Source: a candidate division WOR-1 bacterium RIFOXYB2_FULL_42_35 (lineage in GTDB: Bacteria; Margulisbacteria; WOR-1; O2-12-FULL-45-9). From it: a DNA stretch of 64,000 bases. Each line of letters opens with the position of its first letter. Positions within the stretch are counted from its first letter, which is position 1. This document shows positions 17,172 to 25,442 of the stretch, in pieces. The stretch lies in assembly GCA_001771545.1 (NCBI GenBank), contig MEUC01000011.1, positions 1 through 64,000 of the forward strand, in the 5' to 3' direction. The position numbers were made by a program, and so were the translations under genes. The notes beneath the pieces were generated by a model. It made no database searches. It had not been told where the DNA came from and saw nothing but the letters and a program-made list of their open reading frames with translations.

Positions 17172-17717
17172 CTAAATCAGCCAAATCTTTGTCCCCAGGC
17201 TTATCGTCCCAGCCGCCTGGTTGATCGTAGTGCCAAGAAAGGAAAAGGATGCGGCCATATATGTGTATTTAAGTTCTAAATTGCCAAAAATTAAGTTGTC
17301 CAAACCAGCGTAAACCTGATAGCCTATACCATTGTTTTCACTAATGCTATTTCCACCTATCGACGAGGTCCATAAGGTGTAATTTATCCCGCCGCCAAGA
17401 TATAGGCCACCAGCATTAGTCTGCAAGCTAACTTGCAGAGGAAACATGCTCAGATCAGTTTTTTGTCCCAAGCCATTGGTAAAACTTGCCAAGGTATTAT
17501 ATTGCCCCTCAAAACGCAAAGAAAGCTTTTTCTTTAACGGGACGCTTAGCACTATGCCGATTCCGTATATGGGATCAATATTCTTGGTAGAACTGTAATT
17601 ACCGACGCTGGTAACATAGCTGACTGTCTTTGCATCCAAGCTAAAAGCAAGACTAGCGGCAAAAGAGGCCTGTCCCAAAAAAACAAGTAATAAACAGGTG
17701 ATCAATACATTTCTCAT
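17172..17717 (-). CDS. outer-membrane beta-barrel protein
   Basis: A 181-residue protein with signal peptide (cleavage after ASFA near 20) and amphipathic strands throughout (YSSTKNIDPIYGIGIVLSVP, KLSLRFEGQYNT, GGLYLGGGINYTLW, LELKYTYMAASF). The size suits an 8-strand OmpX/OmpW-like barrel. AAAGGAGA precedes ATG 17717. The gene is expressed in the direction of the surrounding envelope run. No specific family recognised. Confidence 0.7.
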   Translation of the reverse strand: MRNVLITCLLLVFLGQASFAASLAFSLDAKTVSYVTSVGNYSSTKNIDPIYGIGIVLSVPLKKKLSLRFEGQYNTLASFTNGLGQKTDLSMFPLQVSLQTNAGGLYLGGGINYTLWTSSIGGNSISENNGIGYQVYAGLDNLIFGNLELKYTYMAASFSFLGTTINQAAGTISLGTKIWLI

Positions 17718-17763
17718 TTATTTCTCCTTTAGCATCAAACTTTCTCTGATTTTAGCCGTACAC

Positions 17764-18093
17764 TCAAACCAAACTCCTTTCGGTCGTTCGCCAGTAAGTA
17801 ATGATAACTGGAGAAAAGTTCCCACCCTCTCCCAGCGTCATAGCCTTAAACGAAACTAAAAAAAGCTCGTTAACTATCCCGGGGGGGGATCCAGCCGCGT
17901 TGCTATCAGGTGATTGATAGCCCAAACCTATCTGCGTGCTAACAGTATCAGTAAAATTCATTCTAACAGTGGGGGTTGTGCCAAAGAGCCCGACACCCCA
18001 CTTACCACTCATTTGATCTATGTCCGCGGCAAAGGTCGAGGAAACCAAAACAATTGAGAAGACTACAATCCCTATAAATGCTTTTATTTTCAT
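17764..18093 (-). CDS. secreted barrel-like protein, probably truncated
   Basis: A 109-residue product with signal peptide (ending TFAA near 23) then DQMSGKWGVGLFGTTPTVRM and VSTQIGLGYQSPDSN, the start of a small outer-membrane barrel. It ends abruptly after GGNFSPVIITYW in a charged tail, shorter than expected for such a fold. The middle codes through a run of eight C (plus-strand G at 17881-17888), a site where slippage would change the frame. GGAGGATTGAA before ATG 18093 is a good ribosome site. Confidence 0.5.
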   Translation of the reverse strand: MKIKAFIGIVVFSIVLVSSTFAADIDQMSGKWGVGLFGTTPTVRMNFTDTVSTQIGLGYQSPDSNAAGSPPGIVNELFLVSFKAMTLGEGGNFSPVIITYWRTTERSLV

Positions 18094-18149
18094 TTCAATC
18101 CTCCTGACACAAAAAATATACTACTCCATATTAGCTACCAATAATTATT

Positions 18150-18260
18150 TCAGTGCTGCTTTTTCCACTGCCCGCACTTAATAGACTTCTCTTTCTTATA
18201 ATGTTCACGATAATTACTTGGTATTTTAAACAAATGAGCTGGAACATGGCTTTGTTGTAC
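18150..18260 (-). pseudogene. degraded partial copy of the 15613 protein gene
   Basis: Read on the minus strand in the frame ending at TGA 18150-18152, this codes SHVPAHLFKIPSNYREHYKK and then GQWKKQH, clearly homologous to the end of the 130-residue protein at 15613-16005. The trailing non-coding DNA (18108-18149, including GCTACCAATAATTATTTCAG) matches too. Everything upstream of the last ~35 codons is missing. Confidence 0.7.
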
Positions 18261-18283
18261 CACAATTACCGGTGCAAAATAAT

Positions 18284-18475
18284 TCAAAGCCCTCTCCTTT
18301 GTTCTACATTTCCATTCCTGATATCGTGCATATCTAACGAAGTAAGTTGCTTGTGGTTATTTCTTAAAGAGTATTCGTAACCGGACAATTGGCCAACCCA
18401 AAACGCAGGAGCATTATAGACAGCATAGATTTTCTTTTCCGAAGTTTTAGTTATTTCTCTTAGAAATTGCGTCAT
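18284..18475 (-). CDS. short protein of unknown function
   Basis: A 63-residue frame beginning MTQFLREITKTSEKK with a perfect ribosome site (AGGAGGTGAA, 8 nt before ATG 18475). The middle, VYNAPAFWVGQLSGYEYSLRNN, is compact and polar; there is no signal peptide. The end runs directly into the degraded copy at 18150-18260, so the 3' end may be a recombination product. It is the first gene of the envelope run downstream of the Crp paralogue. Unrecognised. Confidence 0.5.
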   Translation of the reverse strand: MTQFLREITKTSEKKIYAVYNAPAFWVGQLSGYEYSLRNNHKQLTSLDMHDIRNGNVEQRRGL

Positions 18476-18656
18476 ATTATTTCACCTCCTTTTTTTTATG
18501 ATTCCGACTTGAACTTGCTTCATTGTTTTTATTGGCAAGCATTCAATGGTTTTAGGCATAAATTATGACTGATGGCAAAAAGTTGTACAGTAACACAAAC
18601 TGCTGTTTAGGTGTAAGAGGGATAACAAACCACTAAAGGGCTAAATATTGATAAAT

Positions 18657-19304
18657 CTAAAATAATTCGGACTCTAATCTATTAATACTCTCAAAGAGCA
18701 TTACTCGACCAACATATTTTACTAAGCCTTTTTCTTCTAATTTGCCCATTTCAATACTGGCTGTCTCTCTGGCCACACCCACTAGTGTAGCTATATCCTG
18801 TTGCGTAAAGCGGTGATTGACAACGACCCCTTTCCCCTTGTCTTCTCCAAAATGCTTGGCAATATACAACAAGACTGAAATCACCCTGCGATATGCGTCA
18901 CTGAAGACTAAATGTTCCATGCGGGTCAGTGTTTCAGCATAATCCTCTAACAATTCACTCATCAACTCAAAGATAATAGTAGGTTTATCTTTGATAAAAT
19001 TTACCACTTTATCCTTGGGGGCACGACCCACTTGGACTTCAGTTAAGGCTTCGAAAAAGTAAACATTGGGCGTACCATTAATTGCCCAAACCATGGGAAA
19101 ATAGGAGATGGGCTTGAGGATATGAAGCGTTAGTTCAAAACCTGCTTTAGAAATAGTGTACTGTCTAACATACCCTTTGGTTAAGCAAAAAATACCTTGA
19201 GGATCATCATCTGCCCTAATAAGCATTTCCCCTTTTTTATAATCCCGCACAGTAAATTGCTCATAAAAGGTTTCAAAGTCTTTAAGTTTTAGTTTATTTA
19301 TCAT
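18657..19304 (-). CDS. Crp/Fnr-family transcription regulator (copy 1)
   Basis: A 215-residue regulator: cyclic-nucleotide-binding-type beta roll (residues ~10-120, with YKKGEMLIRADDDPQGIFCL), a dimerisation helix (DAYRRVISVLLYIAKHFG), and a Crp-type helix-turn-helix (FTQQDIATLVGVARETASIE, about 165-184). Only one cysteine lies in the sensor domain, so it is not an oxygen-sensing FNR. It shares most residues with the 23095 protein. The start is set at ATG 19304 by alignment with that paralogue; TATACT lies 6 nt upstream, so the mRNA is probably leaderless. It sits downstream of the YaiO-HEAT-glycosyltransferase operon and upstream of the small envelope genes. Confidence 0.9.
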   Translation of the reverse strand: MINKLKLKDFETFYEQFTVRDYKKGEMLIRADDDPQGIFCLTKGYVRQYTISKAGFELTLHILKPISYFPMVWAINGTPNVYFFEALTEVQVGRAPKDKVVNFIKDKPTIIFELMSELLEDYAETLTRMEHLVFSDAYRRVISVLLYIAKHFGEDKGKGVVVNHRFTQQDIATLVGVARETASIEMGKLEEKGLVKYVGRVMLFESINRLESELF

Positions 19305-19438
19305 TATTTTAGTATAGGCTAAGGCATGAAAAGGGACAGTAATATGTATAGATAACAAACCGTGAGCTGGCTAACAGAGTAAATATCGCCAAAAACTGGG
19401 CACTCAAGGTGCTCTCCAGTTAATTAACAGCTTAATTA

Positions 19439-21033
19439 TTATACGTGATGGTTTCTAAACCCGCTTCGTGCGGTTGACCCCCAAGATTTTTCTCCGCGCA
19501 TAAAATCAAACAAACCGTGCAGCCGCCAGACAACGTTCATTTGTCTGTAGCAGACATTTTCCAGGATCGCAAACAAGATTAGAGTAAGGATGTGGTACCA
19601 GTGTTTGTACCATTTAAAATTAATATCTTCATAAAGCACAGCTAACATTGAGAGAAAAGTCCCCCACAGGATAGAAACTGCCAGAAAAAGAAAAAACCAG
19701 GGCCAGTGCACTGCACCTGTAATAAAACTGTATAGTATATATCACTACTGTCCCAACGTTTGAATTTTTGACGTAAATCCTCCAACCCTCTCGACGAGAT
19801 ATAAACTCCAGAACTCAAAAACTGATTTCAAATCGACTACATTCATGATTGCCAGATATCCCTTACCCATCAAGCATTACAACGTTTCGACCCCTTCAAC
19901 GATGGGACGCTAGTGAGTATATATATGTAGCCAATACCCTCAACAATCGGCCCCATAAATTCAAATAAAAAGAAAAACGGCAAGCTAAACAAGCCTATAC
20001 TGCCGTACCTGGGATTAAACAACATCTTTTCATGTTTTTGCAAAACGCCAGTCAGCCCCCGATGCCAGCGGTTTCTTTGTTTGGCCAACGCTTTTATTGT
20101 GGACGGAACTTCAGTCCAACAAATAGGATAGGCTCTGAATTTAACTTCATAATCCCTTTTCTTTTCCCTCATCGTCCTGTGAACCCTGGTAATAAACTCA
20201 AAATCCTCTCCAATCGCGTTGGGGTCATAGCCGCCCATTTCCCTAGCCATGGTAGTGTTGTAAAGGCTAAAAGCACCAGATGCTATGGGCAATGATTTCA
20301 GCAAAGAAAAACCTGTCCTGCCAGCAGTAAAAGCCCTGATATATTCGAGGATCTGAAATATTACCAAGGGATTTCTGCTCATCCTAATCTCTTTTACCTG
20401 GCCATCCTCCAAATCGCAGTCATTCATCACGCGGATAATACCGCCCACACCTACTACTTTGTTAGGGTTCTCGTATATCGGCTTCATTATTCTTAACAAG
20501 GCATCCCCCTGAAGTATCGCATCTCCGTCCAGGCTGGCAAAATACGGATAATGGGCCGCATTAATCCCGGCATTGAGGGCGTCAGCTTTTCCTCCGTTTT
20601 GCTTGTCAATAACAATTAGGTTGGAGTCTCTTTCCGTAACATAATAGCCTTTAACTGGTTTGCATCTTGCATGGGTGCGCAACCTCTTGAATGTTTTTAT
20701 TAGTCCAAATTCTTTAGCCAGGATTTCCAGCGTGTCATCTGTGGAGCCGTCGTTTACAACGATGATTTCAAATCTGGGATATTGAAGATTAAGATAACTC
20801 CTGACAGAATCTTTGATCAAGACCCTTTCATTGTATGCGCTAACTATTAGTGAAACCCCGGGAGCAAGCTTGGAATTATTCAAATGCTCATAATCATCGA
20901 TAAAGGCTCTTCTGTTTTGTATTCTAACCTCAAAAAAAGAGACCAGAAAAACCATCGTATACATTGAGTTGATCACTAAAAAATACAGTATTACAAAAGC
21001 TTCAAATATTATCCTACTATTATTCCAAATCAT
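19439..21033 (-). pseudogene. family 2 (BcsA/YaiP-like) glycosyltransferase broken by an insertion
   Basis: A membrane glycosyltransferase that would polymerise a cell-surface sugar chain. It has an N-terminal helix, the GT-A fold starting VSLIVSAYNER, DGDAI (nucleotide-metal site), GEDFEF (catalytic acid) and the KQRNRWHRG QxxRW-type motif, followed by membrane helices. A 173-bp element at 19743-19915 splits it: the 5' part stops early at 19870 with a foreign tail (VPSLKGSKRCNA), and the 3' part (19439-19733) codes the remaining helices and tail (GAVHWPWFFLFLAVSILWG). Removing the element and one 9-bp duplicate restores a single 470-codon frame. ATG 21033, with GGGGAG upstream, overlaps the HEAT gene by 14 nt. 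A 387-residue product with intact catalytic motifs could still be made. Confidence 0.85.
19743..19915. mobile_element. 173-bp transposon remnant (MITE-like) with inverted repeats
   Basis: The ends are inverted: CACTACTGTCCCAACGTTTG at the left against CACTAGCGTCCCATCGTTGA at the right on the opposite strand, about 18 of 21 positions alike, continuing to GAA. The element is flanked by an exact 9-bp duplication AGTATATAT (19734-19742 and 19916-19924). On the minus strand the end nearest 19743 can be read as GLEDLRQKFKRWDSS, which resembles a transposase C-terminus, so this is probably an internally deleted insertion sequence. The IS family is not determined. Confidence 0.85.
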
Positions 21034-22135
21034 TGATATCCAGCTCCCCACCTGCAAGCTCTTTACATCTTACCCACGCTTCAGCAAAAGAACAGGTGGG
21101 ATCAATTTTTAGCGCGCTCTCCACTTTTTCAGCCCCAAAATTTACCAAGGCAAGACTTGCGTTATAGCTTACTTCCCAGCTTTTGTCCTTCATGGCTTCC
21201 ACCAAACCCACGATAATCGAATCAGTGTTTAACATGCCAAGTGCCCCTGCGGCATATGACCTAACCAGGGGATGCTGATCATTTTGTAATAACTTAAGGA
21301 TCTTGGCCGAGGAGTTTTTCTCGCCAAGCTTGGCCAGACAAACCGCGGCAAAAGCCCTAGTCTCATAATACTGGTCGTTGAGGAGGGTGATTATTTTACT
21401 CTTCATCTCCTCATAAAAAGGAAGATGGACGGTTATATCAATCTCAACTAAAGTCCTTAAACACCAAAACCTGGTGTTAGAGTCTGGGCTGTTAAGGTAT
21501 TTACAAAGTAGCGGCAGGGCTTTGTAGTGGAAATCAATCAAAATATCGGCAACAACCATGCATCTTTCATAGGAAAAGCTCTTAAAAAGCCCAATTATTT
21601 TTTCTAAAGAGTCGGTCGCCTCAAGCTTGCCCAGTGATTTTAAAGCCACAAACCTGACATCTTCATTACTGTCATGCAAAGAGATCTCGGTAAGTGGTTT
21701 CACGGCTTTTTTGCTTAAAGAGCTGCCCAAATTATAAGCTGCAATTTTTCTTTTGCCTGAGTTTAGGCTTTTGAGCTGTCCTACCCTCCAATCAACCAGC
21801 CCCAACTCTTCGTATATTCGAGTCAATAATTGCTTAAGATGTCTATTGCGTGACTTGTCCTGCTTTTCTATCAAAATGCTTTCCAGGACATTTTTGTCCA
21901 TAAAATTTCTGACCCGCATAAACCTACTGTGCAATATTTTGACAGGCTTCTTATGGTATTTGACCATATTTACCAGCATCCTGGTGTAAACACTTCTGCG
22001 CTTTTTATCCCAGTACTGGAACGGAAAAAGCAATATCCTCCTGGCAAAGATAAAGACAATCATGGCAAGAATTGAGTAGGAAAAAAACCAGACAAGTAAA
22101 ACTATCAACCCATGGTCAAGGTATGATTCTACCAT
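21020..22135 (-). CDS. membrane-anchored HEAT-repeat protein
   Basis: A 371-residue protein with one N-terminal membrane helix (about residues 8-32), a basic juxtamembrane stretch (ARRILLFPFQYWDKKRRS) and then about six HEAT/PBS-lyase-type repeats between 130 and 350 (for example DSNEDVRFVALKSLGKLEA, NDQHPLVRSYAAGALGML, DKSWEVSYNASLALVNFGA). The repeats should form a cytoplasmic scaffold. It lies between yaiO-like and glycosyltransferase genes, overlapping both (7 nt and 14 nt), so it is probably an assembly partner of that exopolysaccharide machine. Confidence 0.8.
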   Translation of the reverse strand: MVESYLDHGLIVLLVWFFSYSILAMIVFIFARRILLFPFQYWDKKRRSVYTRMLVNMVKYHKKPVKILHSRFMRVRNFMDKNVLESILIEKQDKSRNRHLKQLLTRIYEELGLVDWRVGQLKSLNSGKRKIAAYNLGSSLSKKAVKPLTEISLHDSNEDVRFVALKSLGKLEATDSLEKIIGLFKSFSYERCMVVADILIDFHYKALPLLCKYLNSPDSNTRFWCLRTLVEIDITVHLPFYEEMKSKIITLLNDQYYETRAFAAVCLAKLGEKNSSAKILKLLQNDQHPLVRSYAAGALGMLNTDSIIVGLVEAMKDKSWEVSYNASLALVNFGAEKVESALKIDPTCSFAEAWVRCKELAGGELDINDLE

Positions 22136-22935
22136 TGGTAAGCAACCCCATAATTTGTAGACAAGCCGGTCACCCCATTATCACGGATTTCCCGAGAAAT
22201 ATCTAATTTCAATGACAGGCCCTTTTTAAGCTCTATTTTTATTCCAGCCATTGTCGTAGTTGAGTTAAAGGCAAAAGTCGTTGCCAAGCTTATATCCTTG
22301 TACGCTTCATTACCAGAGGCATAACCAAGGTATATTCTGGCAAAATCATTTGGCTCATAAAAAAGCTTGATTGAACTTGAATTTGACATGGTAGAGTCGC
22401 TTGCTTTAGAGACATAATACCTGGCACTTATCCAGCCCGGAAAAGGCAGGTAATAATCAAGGCCAGGGGAATATGTATCTAAAAAGCTTTGTAAAAAATT
22501 CCTTCTTTTGTAATTGGCTACAAAAACCCAAGGCTTTGCTACGCTGTAGCCCACTTCGGCCTCAAAAGCGCTTGAGACCAACAGAGAAGGGCTGGTATTA
22601 TAGGTTCCATTTACATATAAGTAGAGTGCTTGGCTGAAATTATGATAAACCCCCAAAGAAACAAGGACGTCCTTGTTTTTGTTGTTGTTATAATCACTAA
22701 AGAGTAAGCCTAAGACAAAAGTATTATCTGGCAGTTCACTGACCAGGATGTACTTATAACTCAGGTTGAGCTGGCCGTTGGATAAGGTCTCTTTGGTATA
22801 GTCAAATTCAAGCCTCTGAGCAAAAGAGGCTTGACTAAAGAAACAAATTAAAACGAACAGCCAAAATAAAGTTTTGTTAGCACAATTATTTTTTAACAAT
22901 TTTAACACGAATCCTCTTCTCCCTGTTTTTTTCAT
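22129..22935 (-). CDS. yaiO: YaiO-family outer-membrane protein
   Basis: A 268-residue protein with a signal peptide (hydrophobic 23-36, ASFA cleavage near 39) and a 12-strand-like barrel domain of YaiO type: DYTKETLSNGQLNLSYKYI at the start, EAEVGYSVAKPWVFVANY, SARYYVSKASDSTMSNS and the final IRDNGVTGLSTNYGVAYQW. In E. coli yaiO lies beside the glycosyltransferase gene yaiP; the same pairing here (with a HEAT protein between) supports the call. It could be the outer-membrane exit for a secreted glycan. GAGAAG precedes ATG 22935. Confidence 0.75.
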   Translation of the reverse strand: MKKTGRRGFVLKLLKNNCANKTLFWLFVLICFFSQASFAQRLEFDYTKETLSNGQLNLSYKYILVSELPDNTFVLGLLFSDYNNNKNKDVLVSLGVYHNFSQALYLYVNGTYNTSPSLLVSSAFEAEVGYSVAKPWVFVANYKRRNFLQSFLDTYSPGLDYYLPFPGWISARYYVSKASDSTMSNSSSIKLFYEPNDFARIYLGYASGNEAYKDISLATTFAFNSTTTMAGIKIELKKGLSLKLDISREIRDNGVTGLSTNYGVAYQW

Positions 22936-23094
22936 ATCTTCTCAATTTAAACATTTGAGGGGCTGGTTAGTAGTTAGTATACGAAGTTGGATAAAATTAC
23001 GCAGTAACACCAATCAACAACCAACGATTAGACAAATTAACAAGTAGGTGTAAGAAGGCTAACAAATTTTCTGGGGTTTATCCTGCTGTTATGC

Positions 23095-23745
23095 TTAATT
23101 GCTGATCAATTCAAGCTCTAATTTCTCGATACTTTCCAATACAATTGCATGATCAGAATATTTAATTAATCCTTTGTCTTCCAATTTTCCCATTTCAATG
23201 CTGGCGGTTTCTCTGGCCACTCCCACTAGTGTGGCAATATCATGCTGAGTAAAACGGTGCTTAACAATGACCCCTTTGCCTTTGCCTGCCCCAAAATGCT
23301 TGGCAATATACAACAAAACCGAAATTACCCGGCGATAGGCATCACTGAAAACCAAATGTTCCATGCGGGTCAGTGTTTCCGCATAATCATCTAACAATTC
23401 ACTCATCATACCAAAGATAACGACAGGTTTATCTTTGATAAAATTTACAACTTGATCCCTGGGTGCGCGTGCTACCTGAACCTCGGTTAAGGCTTCAAAA
23501 TAGTAATCATTAGGCGTTCCATTAATTGCCCAGACCAGGGGAAAATAGGAGGTGGGCTTAAGGATATGAAGCGTTAGTTCAAAACCTGCTTTAGAAATAG
23601 TGTACTGTCTAACATACCCTTTGGTTAAGCAAAAAATACCTTGCGGATCGTCGTCTGCTCGAATAAGGATCTCACCTTTTTTATAACGGCGAAGAGGGAA
23701 TTGCTTATAAAAGGCTTCAAGGTCTTTAAGCTTTGGCTTATCCAT
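23095..23745 (-). CDS. Crp/Fnr-family transcription regulator (copy 2)
   Basis: A 216-residue paralogue of the 18657 protein with the same domains: beta roll with YKKGEILIRADDDPQGIFCL, the long dimer helix, and the helix-turn-helix FTQHDIATLVGVARETASIE. Large blocks are identical, differing mainly at the N-terminus and last 25 residues, so the two arose by a recent duplication and may bind the same sites. It precedes the YaiO-HEAT-glycosyltransferase operon on the same strand. No ribosome site is visible: ATG 23745 is directly preceded by a (AT)12 tract, and TATACT lies upstream of that. Confidence 0.9.
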   Translation of the reverse strand: MDKPKLKDLEAFYKQFPLRRYKKGEILIRADDDPQGIFCLTKGYVRQYTISKAGFELTLHILKPTSYFPLVWAINGTPNDYYFEALTEVQVARAPRDQVVNFIKDKPVVIFGMMSELLDDYAETLTRMEHLVFSDAYRRVISVLLYIAKHFGAGKGKGVIVKHRFTQHDIATLVGVARETASIEMGKLEDKGLIKYSDHAIVLESIEKLELELISN

Positions 23746-23767
23746 ATATATATATATATATATATAT
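23744..23767. repeat. (AT)12 dinucleotide tract in the leader of Crp copy 2
   Basis: Twenty-four bases of perfect AT repeat run from within the start codon (23743-23745) to 23767. Read on the minus strand the order is TATACT (23778-23773), TTAAT, (AT)n, ATG. Slippage would change the distance from promoter to start codon without touching the protein. Confidence 0.9.
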
Positions 23768-23847
23768 TAAGTAGTATACGGATAGTTGTCAAGGCTAAAA
23801 AGATAATGTAGCACCAGCAAGCTTATTTATGCCAACAAGAAGATAGC

Positions 23848-24606
23848 CTATCTCCTATCCCAAATCAACTTTGTGCCAAAAACATGGGCGAACTCCCAAT
23901 TAGGAGTAAGAAAGATGGTTCGGTCTGACTCAAAGATATAGTATAAATCAAGCGTAAAATCCTTATAAGGGTGAACCCAGCCGAGCGTCGTCCAATTACG
24001 ATAAACTTCCCCAAACTTGAAGCTGTAAAAAATATCATCGCGCAGATAATAAGTCTCAACACCACGTTGCCAACGCAGCTCCGGTCTAAGCTGAAAAACC
24101 AGATTAAGCTTGCCCAGATCGTTGAGGTCAAAATCATGAACTTCAAATTCAGCATAAGACAAGACATCAAGAAACCTCAAAGTTGCATCATTGGCCTGCT
24201 TGACGAAATCATTTTGACCGACCCGTGCTTCGGCCTTTTCCACGATTTGACTAAAATCAATAATAATCTTTGGGTCAACGACAAACTCGAAAAAATTGTC
24301 CGGATCCCAATTGCCGGATAAATTCTTTTCGTTATTAAAACCAACATAAAAACCAAGATCAAGCCACTTACTAGGATGAAAAAGCCAGCCAGTTCTAACA
24401 TGGTAGTAATATAATTCCTTGGCTCCATGCTCAAAGCGAAATTCCGGGGTAAAAGTATAGTCTGAACCCAGAATAGAAGCTTGCTTGTAGGTAAAAGCAG
24501 AAAAATATTTGGTGTCAACGGCTTGGGCTGAGGTAGCAAGCATTAAAACAAAAATAATCCCTAAAATTCTCGGCCAATTTAGCATGATTAAGTTCAATAT
24601 ATGCAT
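23848..24606 (-). CDS. DUF2490-like outer-membrane protein
   Basis: A 252-residue exported protein. The signal peptide has its hydrophobic core at about 13-25 and ends SAQA. The rest is barrel-like: YTFTPEFRFEHG, YYYHVRTGWLFHPSKWLDLGFY, a mid-protein LVFQLRPELRWQRG and the terminal FAHVFGTKLIWDRR. The R-x-RPE-rW pattern and size agree with DUF2490. Function unknown. GAGG before ATG 24606 is unusually close (3 nt); the next ATG, 7 codons on, has no site. Confidence 0.65.
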   Translation of the reverse strand: MHILNLIMLNWPRILGIIFVLMLATSAQAVDTKYFSAFTYKQASILGSDYTFTPEFRFEHGAKELYYYHVRTGWLFHPSKWLDLGFYVGFNNEKNLSGNWDPDNFFEFVVDPKIIIDFSQIVEKAEARVGQNDFVKQANDATLRFLDVLSYAEFEVHDFDLNDLGKLNLVFQLRPELRWQRGVETYYLRDDIFYSFKFGEVYRNWTTLGWVHPYKDFTLDLYYIFESDRTIFLTPNWEFAHVFGTKLIWDRR

Positions 24607-24740
24607 AATCCTCTGCGAAAATAACTGCCCCCTCTAAACTAAAAACCCTTGCAGGTAAATTAGCATCAAAAACCATCCCTAAACGCTGCCGATAAGCCTA
24701 CTTATGCAAAGACGGCAAAAAAGCAGCCTATAGATAATTT

Positions 24741-25355
24741 TTATAAGACACCTGTGTTAATATGTTGAACCAGCTCAATTACACCAGAACTGATCAACTG
24801 CACAGCAATAGCGGCCAAAATAATTATCATAACCCTGGAAATAGCCTTAAAAAAGCGACCACCAATATGAGAATAGAAAATTTCACCAAAATGTAAAATC
24901 AACCAAACAAGAACAAAATTAACAATAATTGCCAGGGTCGTTACCCTTAAGCCAACCAGTCCAATCGACACCATAGCGGTAGTAATAGCGCCTGGCCCAA
25001 CCAATAAAGGACAACCTAGCGGCATAATCCCAACATCCTCTGTCCCCTCAGGCAAACGATGCCCTCGAATCAAAATTGTAATGGCAATGGTTAAGAGCAG
25101 AATCCCGCCGGAGATTTTAAAATCCCTTAAAGTAATATGGAAAATATTTAAGATTACCGAACCAAAAAAAGTAAAAATGACAATTAAAATCAGTCCGAAC
25201 AGGATTGCCTTATTAAACTGTGCTAGGCGTTCTTTTTCTGTAAGGCCTTCGGTTAAGCCCATAAAAATCGGCAGATTCCCCAAAGGATCGGTAATAATAA
25301 AGAGCGCGATCACTGTTTGAAGCAAGAGCGAGAAATTAATATTCATTGCCAACAT
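24741..25355 (-). CDS. marC: MarC-family integral membrane protein
   Basis: A 204-residue protein with six hydrophobic segments and the MarC signatures DPLGNLPIFMGL near residue 24 and PLLVGPGAITT near 115. Despite the name, the family is not shown to confer drug resistance; its transport role is unknown. GAGGTGG 8 nt before ATG 25355 sets the start; the longer frame from 25403 and ATG 25346 are less likely. TATAAT upstream of the Shine-Dalgarno is a probable -10. Confidence 0.9.
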   Translation of the reverse strand: MLAMNINFSLLLQTVIALFIITDPLGNLPIFMGLTEGLTEKERLAQFNKAILFGLILIVIFTFFGSVILNIFHITLRDFKISGGILLLTIAITILIRGHRLPEGTEDVGIMPLGCPLLVGPGAITTAMVSIGLVGLRVTTLAIIVNFVLVWLILHFGEIFYSHIGGRFFKAISRVMIIILAAIAVQLISSGVIELVQHINTGVL

Positions 25356-25442
25356 ACTTAAAACCACCTCGGGGATATTATAACACACCCGATAAATTGT
25401 CATTATTTCAGCCGCAATCGTCGATGTAACAAAAAAGTTAAA

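Noticed and set aside
18657-19304. Oxygen-sensing FNR function for the Crp paralogues
   Set aside because: The N-terminal cysteine cluster needed for an iron-sulfur centre is missing; only one cysteine lies in the sensor domain.
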